Notes: generated by a model not told the origin, from the sequence alone. Counted from the first letter of the stretch, positions 34,359 through 43,547 are shown. The stretch: 64,000 nucleotides of DNA from Streptomyces sp. MH60 (GCF_002939385.1 NZ_MULI01000009.1:91824-155823), one strand, 5' to 3'. Numbers and translations: made by a program.

Positions 34359-35105
34359 ATGCGCCCGTCCCGCAGCAGGATCGGAGTCGTCGTCCTGTTC
34401 GGTGCGATGACCCTGACCCTCACCGCGCTGGCCTTCCCGGCCGTGCTCGGTCTGGACAAGGCCGACGGCAACCAGAACCGGGTGGTGGCCAGTACGAAGT
34501 TCGGTCCGCTCACCGAGGCCGACCGCGACTTCGTGGTCAAGGTCCGCGCCGCCGGGCTGTGGGAGTACCCGCTGGGCGAGATGGTGATGGAGCGCGGTAC
34601 GACGAAGGCGATGAAGACGGCCGGTGAGCACCTGGTCGTCGGGCACGCCGGACTCGACGCGATGTGCCGCGAGATCTCCCCGGAGCTGGGCATCACGCTG
34701 CCCAACCGGGCCTCCCCGCAGCAGGAGGGCTTCGTGGCCACCGTGGACGCGAAGACCGGCAAGGAGTTCGACTCGTCGGCGGTCAACATCATGCGGGTGA
34801 CCCACGGTCAGATCTTCCCGGCGATCGCCAAGATCCGGGCCTCCACCAAGAACACCCTCGTGCGGCAGCTGGCGGACCTGGCCAACGACACGGTGCTCGA
34901 CCACATCACGGTGCTGGAGAAGACCGGGCTGGTCGAGTACGACCAGGTCACCTTCCAGCAGACCGGCCCGGCGAAGCTGCCGAGGGAGAAGGTCACCCCG
35001 CCCCCGCCGCCGCCGGGCGAGCAGGTGCTGGTGCTCAAGCCGCGCCCCGACCTGAACGTGAACACCGCCTCCCCGACGCCCACTCCGTCCCCGGCGGCCC
35101 CCTGA
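34359..35105 (+). CDS. Exported DUF4142 protein
   Basis: 248 residues from ATG 34359, behind TGGAGG. An N-terminal signal-like helix (IGVVVLFGAMTLTLTALAFP) is followed by a helical-bundle DUF4142 domain (TEADRDFVVKVRAAGLWEY ... EHLVVGHAGLDAMCREI ... HITVLEKTGLVEYDQ) and a Pro-rich tail ending in TPTPSPAAP. DUF4142 resembles ferritin-like bundles; function unproven. Probably secreted or membrane-attached. An upstream repeat of CGTACGAGTACGCACGTGAG-like bases near 34300-34340 is noted without an assigned role. Confidence 0.85.
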   Translation: MRPSRSRIGVVVLFGAMTLTLTALAFPAVLGLDKADGNQNRVVASTKFGPLTEADRDFVVKVRAAGLWEYPLGEMVMERGTTKAMKTAGEHLVVGHAGLDAMCREISPELGITLPNRASPQQEGFVATVDAKTGKEFDSSAVNIMRVTHGQIFPAIAKIRASTKNTLVRQLADLANDTVLDHITVLEKTGLVEYDQVTFQQTGPAKLPREKVTPPPPPPGEQVLVLKPRPDLNVNTASPTPTPSPAAP

Positions 35106-35306
35106 GCCCCGGGGCGCGGGCACGATCACGACCGAGTCACGACCGGGGGCGCGGGGAACGGGCCGCCGGTCGCGCACGTTCTCAGGGAGTGGCGGCCGAC
35201 GGAGTCCGCCGGGCCATGACCATCCGGTGCCGGACCCGGTGGTGGGCGGGCCGATCCCTCCTCCCGCCCGCGTCCGTCCGGGGCCGACGACGAGAAGAGC
35301 GGGACC

Positions 35307-35949
35307 ATGACCGCTTCCGGGCCGGGCAGCGGCGACACACCGGGTGAGCCGGACGGTGCGCCGGTCGTGCCCGAGTACGTCTGGCGGCTGTTCCTGGAGG
35401 ACGACGAGCGCGCCATCCGGGCCTCCGCCCCCAGGGAACCCTCCGCACGCGACCGGACCCCCGGATGGCGACCGGAGGAGCCCCCCGCCGATCACTCCGA
35501 TCGCCCCGATCTCCCCGATCAGTCCGGTCAGTCCGGTCACTCCGACGGCGCACGCGGCACGGTCGGCGATGCGTGGCGCCGGGAGGAGACCTGGGCCGGG
35601 CCGGCCTGGCGCGAGCTGGACGGCCGGGCCCGGCTGCGGCGGACGGGCCGGGTGGCCGGTACGGCCGCCGCGGTCGCCCTCGCCCTGACCGCGTGGTCGC
35701 AGCTGTCCACCGGACCGGCCACCCCGGGCGGCGGGCCGGCCGAGACCATCGGGCGGCGTCTGGAGGAGAGCCCCGCCCTGCCCACACCGGCCTCCCTCGC
35801 GCCGGCCTCTCTCTCGCCGACCGAGTCCGCCGCGGCGAGCCCCGCCGTCTTCGAGCCCGCGCCGTCCGCGATACCCGGGCGTCCACGTCCGCCTGGACGG
35901 TCGACTGAACGCCCGCGCGCCCGTGGAGCGCACCCGCCGACCCGGGTGA
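35307..35949 (+). CDS. Hypothetical protein with one membrane helix, 3' end uncertain (possible frameshift)
   Basis: ATG 35307 starts MTASGPGSGDTPGEPDGAP, then VVPEYVWRLFLEDDERAIRA, a Ser/Asp-rich stretch, AWRELDGRARLRRTGR, a probable membrane helix (VAGTAAAVALALTAW) and a Pro/Ala-rich external segment. The starting frame has no stop until 36728, deep in the antisense of ku, which cannot be real. A frame change near 35870 would give YPGVHVRLDGRLNARAPVE and a TGA at 35947-35949, a natural end 14 bp before ku. So there is either a frameshift or a sequence error. Not assigned to any family. Confidence 0.5.
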
Positions 35950-35962
35950 GCGCCCGCGCCCG

Positions 35963-37066
35963 TCAGGCGCTGCGCCTGCGGGACGCCGTCTTCTTGCCGG
36001 TGCTCTTGGCCGTGCTCTTGGCCGCGGCCTTGTCGCCGCTCCTGGTGGCGCTCTTGGCCGTGGCCTTCTTGGCGGTGCTCTTGGCCGCCGTCTTCTTCGC
36101 GGACCCGGCGGACGACCTCGCCGTCGACTTCTTCGGCTCCGCCTTCTTGGCCGCCGTCTTCTTCGCCGCCGTCGACGTCGACTTCTTGCCGCCGGTCTCC
36201 TTGGGGGCCCGCCGGGCGGAGGACTTGCGCTGCGGCAGGGATCTGACCTCCGCGTCCTCGGCCGCGCCGGCCTCCTCGCCGTCCCGGGACTCCCGCGCCG
36301 CCCGCACGCTGCTCTCCAGCGCGGCCATCAGGTCCAGCACCTTCCCCGGCGCCGCCTCCGCGGGGGCCTCCGGGGGCCGCTCACCGGCGGCCTTGGCGGC
36401 GATGACCTCCTCGACGGCCTCCTGGTACTCGTCGTGCAGGTCGTCCAGGTCGATCTCGCCGAGGGTGTCCATGAGGGCGTCCGCGAGGTCCAGTTCCTGC
36501 TCGCGCACGGTGACACCGCCCTCCGGGGCGACGCCCTCGGGAGCGCGCACCTCGTCCGGCCACAGCAGGCCGTGCATCGCGATGGCGTCGCCGACGACCC
36601 GGAGCATGCCGAGTCGCTCGCGGCCGCGCAGCGCGAACTTGGCGATCGCGACCCGGTTGCTGCGCTTGAGCGCCTCGCGCAGCAGGGTGTACGGCTTGGC
36701 GGCCGGGGCGCCGCTCGCCGCGAGGTAGTAGGCCGAGCCCATCTGGAGCGGATCGATGCGGTCCTCCGGGACGAAGGCCACGATCTCGATCGTGCGGGCC
36801 GTCGGGATCGGCAGCTGGGACAGGTCCTCGTCGGTGATCGGGATCATCGAGCCGTCGGCGTCCTCGTAGGCCTTGCCGATCTCGGCCTGGGTGACCTCGC
36901 GGTCCTCCAGTTCGCACACCTTGCGGTAGCGGATCCGGCCGCCGTCCTCCGTGTGGATCTGGCGGAAGGAGACCGAGTGGCTCTCGGTCGCGTTCACCAG
37001 CTTGATCGGGATGCTGACCAGGCCGAAGGAGATGGCGCCGTTCCAGATGGATCGCACGTGCAGCAC
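35963..37066 (-). CDS. ku: Non-homologous end-joining protein Ku
   Basis: 367 residues. Bacterial Ku homodimer that binds DNA double-strand ends and recruits LigD. The Ku core occupies residues 1-260 (SIWNGAISFGLVSIPIKLVNA, VCELEDREVTQAEIGKAYE, YYLAASGAPAAKPYTLLREAL, LLWPDEVRAP). Residues about 290-367 are a Lys/Ala-rich tail (KKTAAKSTAKKATAK-like repeats), as in the extended Ku forms of actinomycetes, probably binding DNA non-specifically. It diverges from the LigD polymerase gene with 56 bp between starts. GTG 37066 is used; the next in-frame GTG is three codons on. Confidence 0.95.
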   Translation of the reverse strand: MLHVRSIWNGAISFGLVSIPIKLVNATESHSVSFRQIHTEDGGRIRYRKVCELEDREVTQAEIGKAYEDADGSMIPITDEDLSQLPIPTARTIEIVAFVPEDRIDPLQMGSAYYLAASGAPAAKPYTLLREALKRSNRVAIAKFALRGRERLGMLRVVGDAIAMHGLLWPDEVRAPEGVAPEGGVTVREQELDLADALMDTLGEIDLDDLHDEYQEAVEEVIAAKAAGERPPEAPAEAAPGKVLDLMAALESSVRAARESRDGEEAGAAEDAEVRSLPQRKSSARRAPKETGGKKSTSTAAKKTAAKKAEPKKSTARSSAGSAKKTAAKSTAKKATAKSATRSGDKAAAKSTAKSTGKKTASRRRSA

Positions 37067-37122
37067 CGTTCCTTTCGGGCGCTTTCAGATATTTTGTCCC
37101 CGTTCTATGAGATTCTCATGGT

Positions 37123-38004
37123 ATGGCGCCGATGACGGAAGTGGAGGGGCGACGGGTGGCCCTCAGCAACCTGGACAAGGTGCTGTATCCCGCGACCGGC
37201 CTCACCAAGGGCGAGCTGCTGCACTACTACGCCACGACCGCCCAGGTGCTGCTGCCGCACCTGCGGGACCGCCCGGTCTCCTTCCTGCGGTATCCGGACG
37301 GTCCGGACGGCCAGGTGTTCTTCACCAAGAACGTGCCGCCCGGTACCCCCGACTGGGTCACCACGGCCGAGGTGCCCCGCTCGGAGGGTCCGGCCCGGAT
37401 GGTGCTGGTGCAGGACCTGCCGAGCCTGATGTGGGCGGCCAACCTGGTGACCGAGTTCCACACCCACCAGTGGACCGCGGACGACCCCGGCGAGGCCGAC
37501 CGGCTGGTGTTCGACCTGGACCCGGGGCCGCCCGCGACGGTGGTGCAGTGCTGCGAGGTCGCGCTGTGGCTGCGGGAGCGGCTGGCGGCGGACGGGATCG
37601 AGGTGTACGCCAAGACCTCCGGGGCCAAGGGGCTGCATCTGCTGGCGGGGGTGCGGGGGGCGCCCTCGGAGCGGGTGTCGGATTATGCGAAGGCGCTCGC
37701 GGTGGAGGCGGAGCGGGCGCTGCCGCAGCTGGTGGTGCACCGGATGACGCGCAGTCTGCGGCCGGGGAAGGTGTTCGTGGACTGGAGCCAGAACGCCGCG
37801 CGCAAGACCACGGCCGCCCCGTACACCGTGCGCGCCCGCGACGTGCCGGCGGTCTCCACGCCGGTGACGTGGGACGAGGTCGCCGGGTGCGGGCGGGCGG
37901 AGCAGTTCGTCTTCCTGGCGCCGGACATCGGGCCCCGGGTGCGGGGCCACGGCGACCTGCTGGCGCCGCTGTTCGAGCGGCGGCGGGCGGCGACGCTGCC
38001 CTGA
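37123..38004 (+). CDS. ligD: LigD-type DNA polymerase/primase domain protein
   Basis: 293 residues from ATG 37123. A stand-alone polymerase domain of LigD (archaeo-eukaryotic primase fold): LSNLDKVLYPATGLTKGELL at the start, VFFTKNVPPGTP, WAANLVTEFHTHQW, metal-binding Asp pair in VFDLDPGPP near 127-135, and KTSGAKGLHLL near 165. It fills gaps and adds nucleotides, preferably ribonucleotides, at broken ends during Ku-dependent joining. Ligase and phosphoesterase domains are not in this protein, so separate partners are needed. It diverges from ku across a comparatively AT-rich gap with likely overlapping promoters. Confidence 0.94.
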   Translation: MAPMTEVEGRRVALSNLDKVLYPATGLTKGELLHYYATTAQVLLPHLRDRPVSFLRYPDGPDGQVFFTKNVPPGTPDWVTTAEVPRSEGPARMVLVQDLPSLMWAANLVTEFHTHQWTADDPGEADRLVFDLDPGPPATVVQCCEVALWLRERLAADGIEVYAKTSGAKGLHLLAGVRGAPSERVSDYAKALAVEAERALPQLVVHRMTRSLRPGKVFVDWSQNAARKTTAAPYTVRARDVPAVSTPVTWDEVAGCGRAEQFVFLAPDIGPRVRGHGDLLAPLFERRRAATLP

Positions 38005-38012
38005 GCCGGACC

Positions 38013-38816
38013 TCAGAGGCGCTTCCAGGTGGCCCGGTCCCGGGCCATGGCGTGCAGGGCCTCCACGTCCGCCGGTTTCAGCACCCCGCCCGTGCGGCCC
38101 AGGTCCGGCAGCTCCCGGTCCGTGAGGACGCGCACCGTGCGGGGCGGAGCGGTGACGGAGACCTGCGCCGGCCCGACGAGGACGAGGACGGGACGGACCT
38201 CCGCCGTCAGGGCGTGGGAGGCCCGGTCGGCGTCCGCGCGGACCCGGCGCAGCAGGGGGCGGGGTGCGCGGCGGCCCAGCGCCACCAGCGGGTCGGCGAC
38301 CCGCACCCGCTGTCCGCGGGCGGGCAGCACGTGGAGGGCGAAGAGCCCGCCGGGCCCGATCAGCAGGTGGTGGACGCGGTCGCCGCCGGGCAGCGGGAGG
38401 GAGTGCAGGGTGTGCCAGCCGGCGCCGTCGAGACGGTCGAGGGCCGCCCCCGTCGCCTGCTCGGCGGCCAGCTCCCGGCGGCGCGGGTCGGGGCGCAGCC
38501 GGTGCGCCGGTGCGGGCTCGCGCTCCAGGGCGATCAGGAGGGCCTCGCCGGGCCGGTTGGGGGCGAGGTCGTCGTCCGGGTGGAGGGTGAGCCGGGCCAG
38601 CTCGGCGGGGGTCGGCACCGGGGGCGGGCCGACCGTGACCGGGCCGGTGACGAAGGGGCCGAGGGCCTGGAGGACCTCGTTCCTGCGGTCGTCGCTCAGC
38701 AGGTTGACGCGGGCCGCCTCACGGTCGTACCAGGCGACGTTCCCGCCGTCCGGAAGGCAGACGTAGAGCCGTTCCCGGCCGTGGCGCCGGGTCGGCACGA
38801 CGCGCAGTCCGTCCAT
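38013..38816 (-). CDS. NERD-domain-like protein
   Basis: 267 residues from ATG 38816. The C-terminal half has a nuclease-related-domain pattern: GWHTLHSLPLPGGDRVHHLL, IGPGGLFALHVLPARGQRV, then RPVLVLVGPAQVSV. NERD proteins have a PD-(D/E)XK-like fold. Here the expected D...E-x-K is not clear (the ExK position reads ALHVLPARG), so nuclease activity is doubtful. The N-terminal part (RLYVCLPDGGNVAWYDREAARV) may be a separate small domain. Convergent with the LigD polymerase gene, 8 bp apart. Confidence 0.78.
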   Translation of the reverse strand: MDGLRVVPTRRHGRERLYVCLPDGGNVAWYDREAARVNLLSDDRRNEVLQALGPFVTGPVTVGPPPVPTPAELARLTLHPDDDLAPNRPGEALLIALEREPAPAHRLRPDPRRRELAAEQATGAALDRLDGAGWHTLHSLPLPGGDRVHHLLIGPGGLFALHVLPARGQRVRVADPLVALGRRAPRPLLRRVRADADRASHALTAEVRPVLVLVGPAQVSVTAPPRTVRVLTDRELPDLGRTGGVLKPADVEALHAMARDRATWKRL

Positions 38817-38922
38817 GCCATCACCCCCCGTCCATGGGACCAGGAGGGGTGCTGCCGGGGCAAGAACCCGGTTACCTTTGGGAGGAGTTGGGCAGGCCCT
38901 GGGCGGGACTGGGGAGGCGCCT

Positions 38923-39429
38923 GTGCGTACCCGTGGGAAAGGCCCCGACGTGCCGGCCCCGGACCGGCCGTGGGACGAGATCGTGCCGGGGCTGTGGATG
39001 GGCGGGCACGAGTTCCGGCGGCCCGGCGGACGGCTGGAGTTCGCCGTGGTGCGGGACGAGTTCGACCTCGTGCAGACGCTGCTGCGGCTGCCCGGGCACG
39101 GGCCGGACGAGGGTGTCGAGCACCATGTCTGGCCGATCCCGGACGGCCCCCTGGACGGCACGCAGCTCGCCGGGGTGATCCGGCTGGCCCAGGCCGCGGG
39201 CGAGGCGCTGGACGAAGGCCGCAGGGTCCTCGTCCGCTGCTATCACGGGTACAACCGCTCCGGTCTCGTCGTGGCGCACGCGCTGATGCGCCGGGGCGGC
39301 AGCGCCGAGGAGGCGATCCGGCTGATCCGGGCCCGGCGCTCGCCGTGGGCGCTGCACAACGACCTGTTCGTGGCCTATCTCCGGGCCGGTCTGGCCACCG
39401 TGCGGCTGCTGGAGGAACTGGCCGAGTAG
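38923..39429 (+). CDS. Dual-specificity-type protein phosphatase
   Basis: 168 residues from GTG 38923, with GGGGAGG upstream. The phosphatase signature C-x5-R is in VRCYHGYNRSGLVVAH near residues 105-118. The general-acid region is likely in HHVWPIPDGPLDG. The following helix AEEAIRLIRARRSPWAL is usual in dual-specificity phosphatases. It probably dephosphorylates a protein or a nucleotide/phosphoinositide-like substrate in the cytoplasm. It diverges from the NERD gene. Confidence 0.87.
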   Translation: MRTRGKGPDVPAPDRPWDEIVPGLWMGGHEFRRPGGRLEFAVVRDEFDLVQTLLRLPGHGPDEGVEHHVWPIPDGPLDGTQLAGVIRLAQAAGEALDEGRRVLVRCYHGYNRSGLVVAHALMRRGGSAEEAIRLIRARRSPWALHNDLFVAYLRAGLATVRLLEELAE

Positions 39430-39555
39430 CCCGGCGGGCCCGTGCGCACGCAAAATGGCCTTCCGTACGGCGATGCGTACGGTGCCGCGGCGTCCGCGGT
39501 GCCGCCCGCGGCCGTGCGGGACCGCCGACGCCGATCACCGAACCCCAGGAGTGCA

Positions 39556-40338
39556 GTGCTCCCGAGCCGCCGCGGGCACCCCGCCCGCGTCCCCGCCGCC
39601 CTCGCGCTGCTCCTGGCGGCCGCGGCGACCGGCGCGCTGGCGGCCTGCGGGGACACCGGCGGGCTGGCGGACGCCGGGGCGACGGCCGCCGCGCGCGATC
39701 CGGCCCGGCTCTGGCCCGGCCTGACCCCGGCGTCCAGTCCGGCGTACGACATCGGCGAGGTGGAGCACGCGCCGGTGAAGGGCGTCGCGGTGCCCGGCGG
39801 CGACATCCGCAGGGCGGACCCGGTGGCCGCGGTGCGGGCCGAGATCGCCGCCCACCCGGACGACTACGCGGGCGCGAAGGCGCGGTACCACGAGACGTCG
39901 GTGCGGATGGCGGACTGCGGCACGGACGGCGCCGGTGCGGGCGGCTGCCCGGTGCTGCGGCCGTACTACCGGGACCTGACCGGTGACGGGCGGCCCGAGA
40001 TGACGCTGGGTTTCCGGCTGCTGCCGGACAAGCTGACCGCGGTGCGCGTGTACACCGTCGAGAAGGACCGGCTCGTGCGGGTCATGTCCTACGAGGACGC
40101 CGTGAGCGCGGTCGAGCTGGCCGGGCGGACGGTGATCGTCCGCTCGCCCTCGGAGGTCGCCGGGTACGAGTACCGCCTGCAGTGGACCTGGGACGCGGAC
40201 CAGCGGGCCATGCTGCTGACCAGCGACGAGATGCTGCGCACCGACGACGGGGGACGGCACACGAAGCGGCCGTCCGCCTCGCCGTCCGCCTCACCCTCGC
40301 CCTCACCCGCCGCGTCGTCCTCAGCGAGCGCCCGGTGA
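39556..40338 (+). CDS. Secreted lipoprotein paired with a sensor kinase
   Basis: 260 residues from GTG 39556, behind CCAGGAG. The signal peptide ends in a lipobox (ALLLAAAATGALAACG, lipidated Cys near residue 29). The extracellular domain contains YDIGEVEHAPVKG, DPVAAVRAEIAAHPDDYAG, YYRDLTGDGRPEM and LQWTWDADQRAMLL, followed by a Ser/Pro-rich tail. It overlaps the downstream kinase by GTGA, so the two are made together. The pairing recalls lipoproteins that modulate a partner kinase in cell-envelope signalling (CseA/CseC); that analogy is inference. Confidence 0.82.
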   Translation: MLPSRRGHPARVPAALALLLAAAATGALAACGDTGGLADAGATAAARDPARLWPGLTPASSPAYDIGEVEHAPVKGVAVPGGDIRRADPVAAVRAEIAAHPDDYAGAKARYHETSVRMADCGTDGAGAGGCPVLRPYYRDLTGDGRPEMTLGFRLLPDKLTAVRVYTVEKDRLVRVMSYEDAVSAVELAGRTVIVRSPSEVAGYEYRLQWTWDADQRAMLLTSDEMLRTDDGGRHTKRPSASPSASPSPSPAASSSASAR

Positions 40339-41579
40339 GGCTCGCGCTCTTCCGGTGGGCCGGTCCGCTCGCGGTGAAGGCGGCCGTCTTCATCACCGTG
40401 ATGTGCTGCGGGCTCGCCGCGCTGCTCGGCGTCCTGGTGCACGTCTCGGTGACCGACCAGACCGTCGGCCAGGCGCGTGACGTCGCCCTGTCCCGGCTGC
40501 GGGACGCCACGGAGTCCTACGAGGCGGGGGACCCGCTGCGGCGCGGGGCCGGCGTCGATCCGCCGGGGCTGCCGCGGCGGCTGCGTGAGCTGGCCGTGTC
40601 GGGGCGGCGCGGCACGATGGTCGCCGAGTACGCGGGGCGCCCCACGATGTGGGCGGCGGGTCCCGCCGACGGCGGCCGGGTGCTGGCGGTGCGGGTCGAC
40701 CACTCCCAGGGCCAGGCCACCATCGACGGCCTGGACCGCGCGATCGTGTGGTCCTCGGCCCTGGCGATCGGGGCGACGCTGCTGGTCGGCGCGTTCGCGG
40801 TGACGCGGGTGACGCGGCGGCTGCACGCCACGGCGCGGGTGGCGCGGCGGATCAGCGCCGGCGACCTCGACGCGCGGGTCGGTGATCCGCGCGCCCAGGA
40901 TCCGACCCGCCCGCAGGACGAGGTGGCGTCGGTCGCCGCCGCGCTGGACTCCATGGCGTCGTCGCTGCAGGGCAAGCTGCTCGCCGAGCAGCGCTTCACC
41001 GCGGACGTGGCGCACGAGCTGCGCACCCCGCTCACCGGCCTGCACGCGGCGGCCGAGCTGCTGCCGCCGAGCCGCCCCACCGAACTGGTGCGGGACCGGG
41101 TGGCGGCGCTGCGCACCCTCACCGAGGACCTGCTGGAGATCTCCCGGCTGGAGAGCGGACGGGAGCAGCCCGCGACGGAGCCGGAGGAGCTGAGCGCGCT
41201 GGCGCGGCGGGTGGTGCGGGGCTCGGGCACCGGCACGCGCGTGGACGTCGTACGGGACGCGTGGGTGGAGACCGACCGGCGGCGCCTGGAGCGGGTGCTG
41301 GGCAATCTGGTCGCGAACGCGCACCGGCACGGGCGGGCGCCGGTGGTGCTGACCGTGGACGGTGCGGTGATCACCGTACGGGACCACGGGGACGGCTATC
41401 CGGAGTACCTCCTGGCGCACGGGCCGCAGCGTTTTCGCACCGAGGGCGGGACGAAGGGGCACGGTCTGGGGCTGACGATCGCGCTGGGGCAGGCCGAGGT
41501 GCTCGGGGCGCGGCTGGAGTTCACCAACCCGCCGGACGGCGGGGCGCTGGCGCGGCTGACACTGCCTCAGCAGCCCTGA
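40335..41579 (+). CDS. Orphan sensor histidine kinase
   Basis: 414 residues from GTG 40335. Two membrane helices (AVFITVMCCGLAALLGVLV near 15-35 and VWSSALAIGATLLVGAFAV near 137-155) flank a sensor domain of about 100 residues. HAMP region, then H-box ADVAHELRTPLTG with the phospho-His near 226, N-box VLGNLVANAHRHG, and G-boxes VRDHGDGYPE and KGHGLGLTIALGQ. No response regulator gene is adjacent. The upstream lipoprotein, translationally coupled, may deliver the signal. Confidence 0.92.
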   Translation: MRLALFRWAGPLAVKAAVFITVMCCGLAALLGVLVHVSVTDQTVGQARDVALSRLRDATESYEAGDPLRRGAGVDPPGLPRRLRELAVSGRRGTMVAEYAGRPTMWAAGPADGGRVLAVRVDHSQGQATIDGLDRAIVWSSALAIGATLLVGAFAVTRVTRRLHATARVARRISAGDLDARVGDPRAQDPTRPQDEVASVAAALDSMASSLQGKLLAEQRFTADVAHELRTPLTGLHAAAELLPPSRPTELVRDRVAALRTLTEDLLEISRLESGREQPATEPEELSALARRVVRGSGTGTRVDVVRDAWVETDRRRLERVLGNLVANAHRHGRAPVVLTVDGAVITVRDHGDGYPEYLLAHGPQRFRTEGGTKGHGLGLTIALGQAEVLGARLEFTNPPDGGALARLTLPQQP

Positions 41580-41686
41580 CCACGGCACCTTCCCCGATGG
41601 CCCAGTGCGGCGGGCGGCGGGCACGGGGCGCTCCTAATGTGGCGGTTAGTCACCTGAAGACCCGTTCGCTCCCGGGAGGTACTCCC

Positions 41687-42142
41687 ATGTCGCCACTGTC
41701 CGCACCGGCCTCGCGTTCGCCCCTGGTCCGCGGCCTCGCCACCGTCCTCGCGGCCGGCGCGCTCGCCACCGCCGTCGCCGTCACGCCCGCCGTCGCGAAC
41801 GACGGGCGGAGCGGGGAGACCGGCTCCACGTCCGCCGTCAACGACGGCGGAACCCGCGGCGGGAACGGCGGCGACGAGCGGGGCGGCAGCGACGGCCGCC
41901 AGGAGCAGGGCCGCTACCGGGGCGTCGTGACGGCCCATCGGCTCGCCCTGCGCACCTCGCCGACCCGCGGTTCGGACGTCATCCGGTACGCCCGCCGGGG
42001 CGAGGTCGTCTCCATCTACTGCAAGACGCCCGGCGACCGGGTGCAGGGCAACCCCCTCTGGTACCTCCTCACGGACGGCACCTGGGCCTGGGGTGCGGCC
42101 CGTTACATCGACAACATCGGCCCCGCGCCGCGCTGGTGCTGA
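41687..42142 (+). CDS. Secreted SH3-like domain protein
   Basis: 151 residues from ATG 41687, behind GGGAGGT. The signal peptide (LATVLAAGALATAVAVTPAVA) is followed by a Gly/Asp-rich disordered stretch and an SH3b-like domain (GVVTAHRLALRTSPTRGSDV, RYARRGEVVSIYCKT, WYLLTDGTWAWGAARYI). Such domains bind cell wall. It has Cys residues in IYCKT and at the C-terminus. Monocistronic. Confidence 0.85.
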   Translation: MSPLSAPASRSPLVRGLATVLAAGALATAVAVTPAVANDGRSGETGSTSAVNDGGTRGGNGGDERGGSDGRQEQGRYRGVVTAHRLALRTSPTRGSDVIRYARRGEVVSIYCKTPGDRVQGNPLWYLLTDGTWAWGAARYIDNIGPAPRWC

Positions 42143-42185
42143 GCCGAACGCCGCGCACACCCCACCATTTGGGTAAGTTCCGGAC

Positions 42186-43547
42186 ATGACCAAGGCCGGA
42201 ACCGGAACCGGGATCACCGTGGCACAGGCGGACACCCCCGCTCCCGTCGCCCGGCTCCCCCGGCGCCGGGGCATCGAACTCGCGCTCATCGTGATGGCCG
42301 TCCTGCTGTCGGTCTTCGGCTACTGCAACGTCGGCCTCGCCCAGCACGACGCCCTTCCGCCCGACGCCGCCGGTTACGGCGCCGGGCTCGGTGTGCTCGC
42401 GCTCCTCGCCCACCTGGCGGTGCGGCTGCGCGCCCCGTACGCCGACCCGCTGCTGCTGCCCATCGGGGTGCTGCTCAACGGCCTCGGCCTGGTGCTGATC
42501 TACCGGCTCGACCTGGAGACGCCGGGCGACCGGGCGGCCCCGGCCCAGCTGGTGTGGTCGACGCTGGGCGTCGGGGCGTTCATCGTGGTCGTCCTGCTCC
42601 TGCGCGACCACCGGGTCCTGCAGCGCTACGCCTACGTGTGCGTCGCCGCGGCGCTCGCCCTGCTCACCGTGCCGATCTTCTTCCCGGCGGTGAACGGCGC
42701 CCGTATCTGGATCCGGATCGAGGACTTCTCCATCCAGCCCGGCGAGTTCGCGAAGGTGCTGCTCGCGGTGTTCTTCGCCGCCTACCTGGCCGCCAACCGC
42801 AGCGCGCTGGCGTACGCGGGCCGCCGGGTGTGGCGGCTGCAACTGCCCACCGGCCGGGTGCTCGGCCCGATCCTCGCGGTGTGGCTGGTCAGCGTCGGCG
42901 TCCTGGTCCTGGAGCGGGACCTCGGCACCTCGCTGCTGTTCTTCGGCCTGTTCGTGGTCCTGCTGTACGTCGCCACCGGCCGCACCGGCTGGATCGCCGT
43001 CGGCCTGCTGCTGGCCTCGCTGGGCGCGGTGGCCGTGGGCTGGCTGGAGCCGCACGTGCACGGCAGGGTGGAGGACTGGCTGCACCCGTTCGCGTCCATC
43101 GAGGCGGGTGACGGCCCGAACCAGCTGGCCCAGTCCCTCTTCGCCTTCGCGGCGGGCGGGGTGACGGGCACCGGTCTCGGCCTCGGCCACTCGGTCCTGA
43201 TCGGCTTCGCCGTCAAGTCGGACTTCATCCTGGCGACGGCCGGGGAGGAGCTGGGCTTCCTCGGCCTGACCGCCGTCTTCCTGCTGTACGGGCTGCTGGT
43301 GGAGCGGGGCTACCGGGCGGGCCTGGCCGCCCGCGACCCGTTCGGCCGGCTGCTCGCGGTCGGCCTCTCCTCGATCGTGGCCCTCCAGGTGTTCGTCATC
43401 GCGGGCGGGGTGACCGGACTGATCCCGCTGACCGGCATGGCGATGCCGTTCCTGGCGCAGGGCGGGTCCTCGGTCGTCACCAACTGGGCGATCGTGGCGC
43501 TGCTGATCCGGGTCAGCCACGCGGCCCGGCGCGGGACGCCCTCGTGA
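42186..43547 (+). CDS. FtsW/RodA/SpoVE-family peptidoglycan polymerase
   Basis: 453 residues from ATG 42186, with many membrane helices. The SEDS signature is present: VLLNGLGLVLIYRLDLET, PAVNGARIWIRIEDFSIQPGE near 170-190, VLERDLGTSLLFFGLF near 240, FAVKSDFILATAGEELGFLG, and GMAMPFLAQGGSSVVTNW near 425. It polymerises lipid II into glycan strands with the transpeptidase encoded next; the genes overlap by GTGA. It is probably not the main division FtsW, because the dcw cluster is not here. A role in growth or sporulation is inferred. Confidence 0.95.
   Translation: MTKAGTGTGITVAQADTPAPVARLPRRRGIELALIVMAVLLSVFGYCNVGLAQHDALPPDAAGYGAGLGVLALLAHLAVRLRAPYADPLLLPIGVLLNGLGLVLIYRLDLETPGDRAAPAQLVWSTLGVGAFIVVVLLLRDHRVLQRYAYVCVAAALALLTVPIFFPAVNGARIWIRIEDFSIQPGEFAKVLLAVFFAAYLAANRSALAYAGRRVWRLQLPTGRVLGPILAVWLVSVGVLVLERDLGTSLLFFGLFVVLLYVATGRTGWIAVGLLLASLGAVAVGWLEPHVHGRVEDWLHPFASIEAGDGPNQLAQSLFAFAAGGVTGTGLGLGHSVLIGFAVKSDFILATAGEELGFLGLTAVFLLYGLLVERGYRAGLAARDPFGRLLAVGLSSIVALQVFVIAGGVTGLIPLTGMAMPFLAQGGSSVVTNWAIVALLIRVSHAARRGTPS

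Noticed and set aside
35950..36728. Hydrophobic Leu/Val-rich extension of the 35307 gene
   Set aside because: This is the antisense of the Lys/Ala-rich Ku tail, which reads as a false membrane region.
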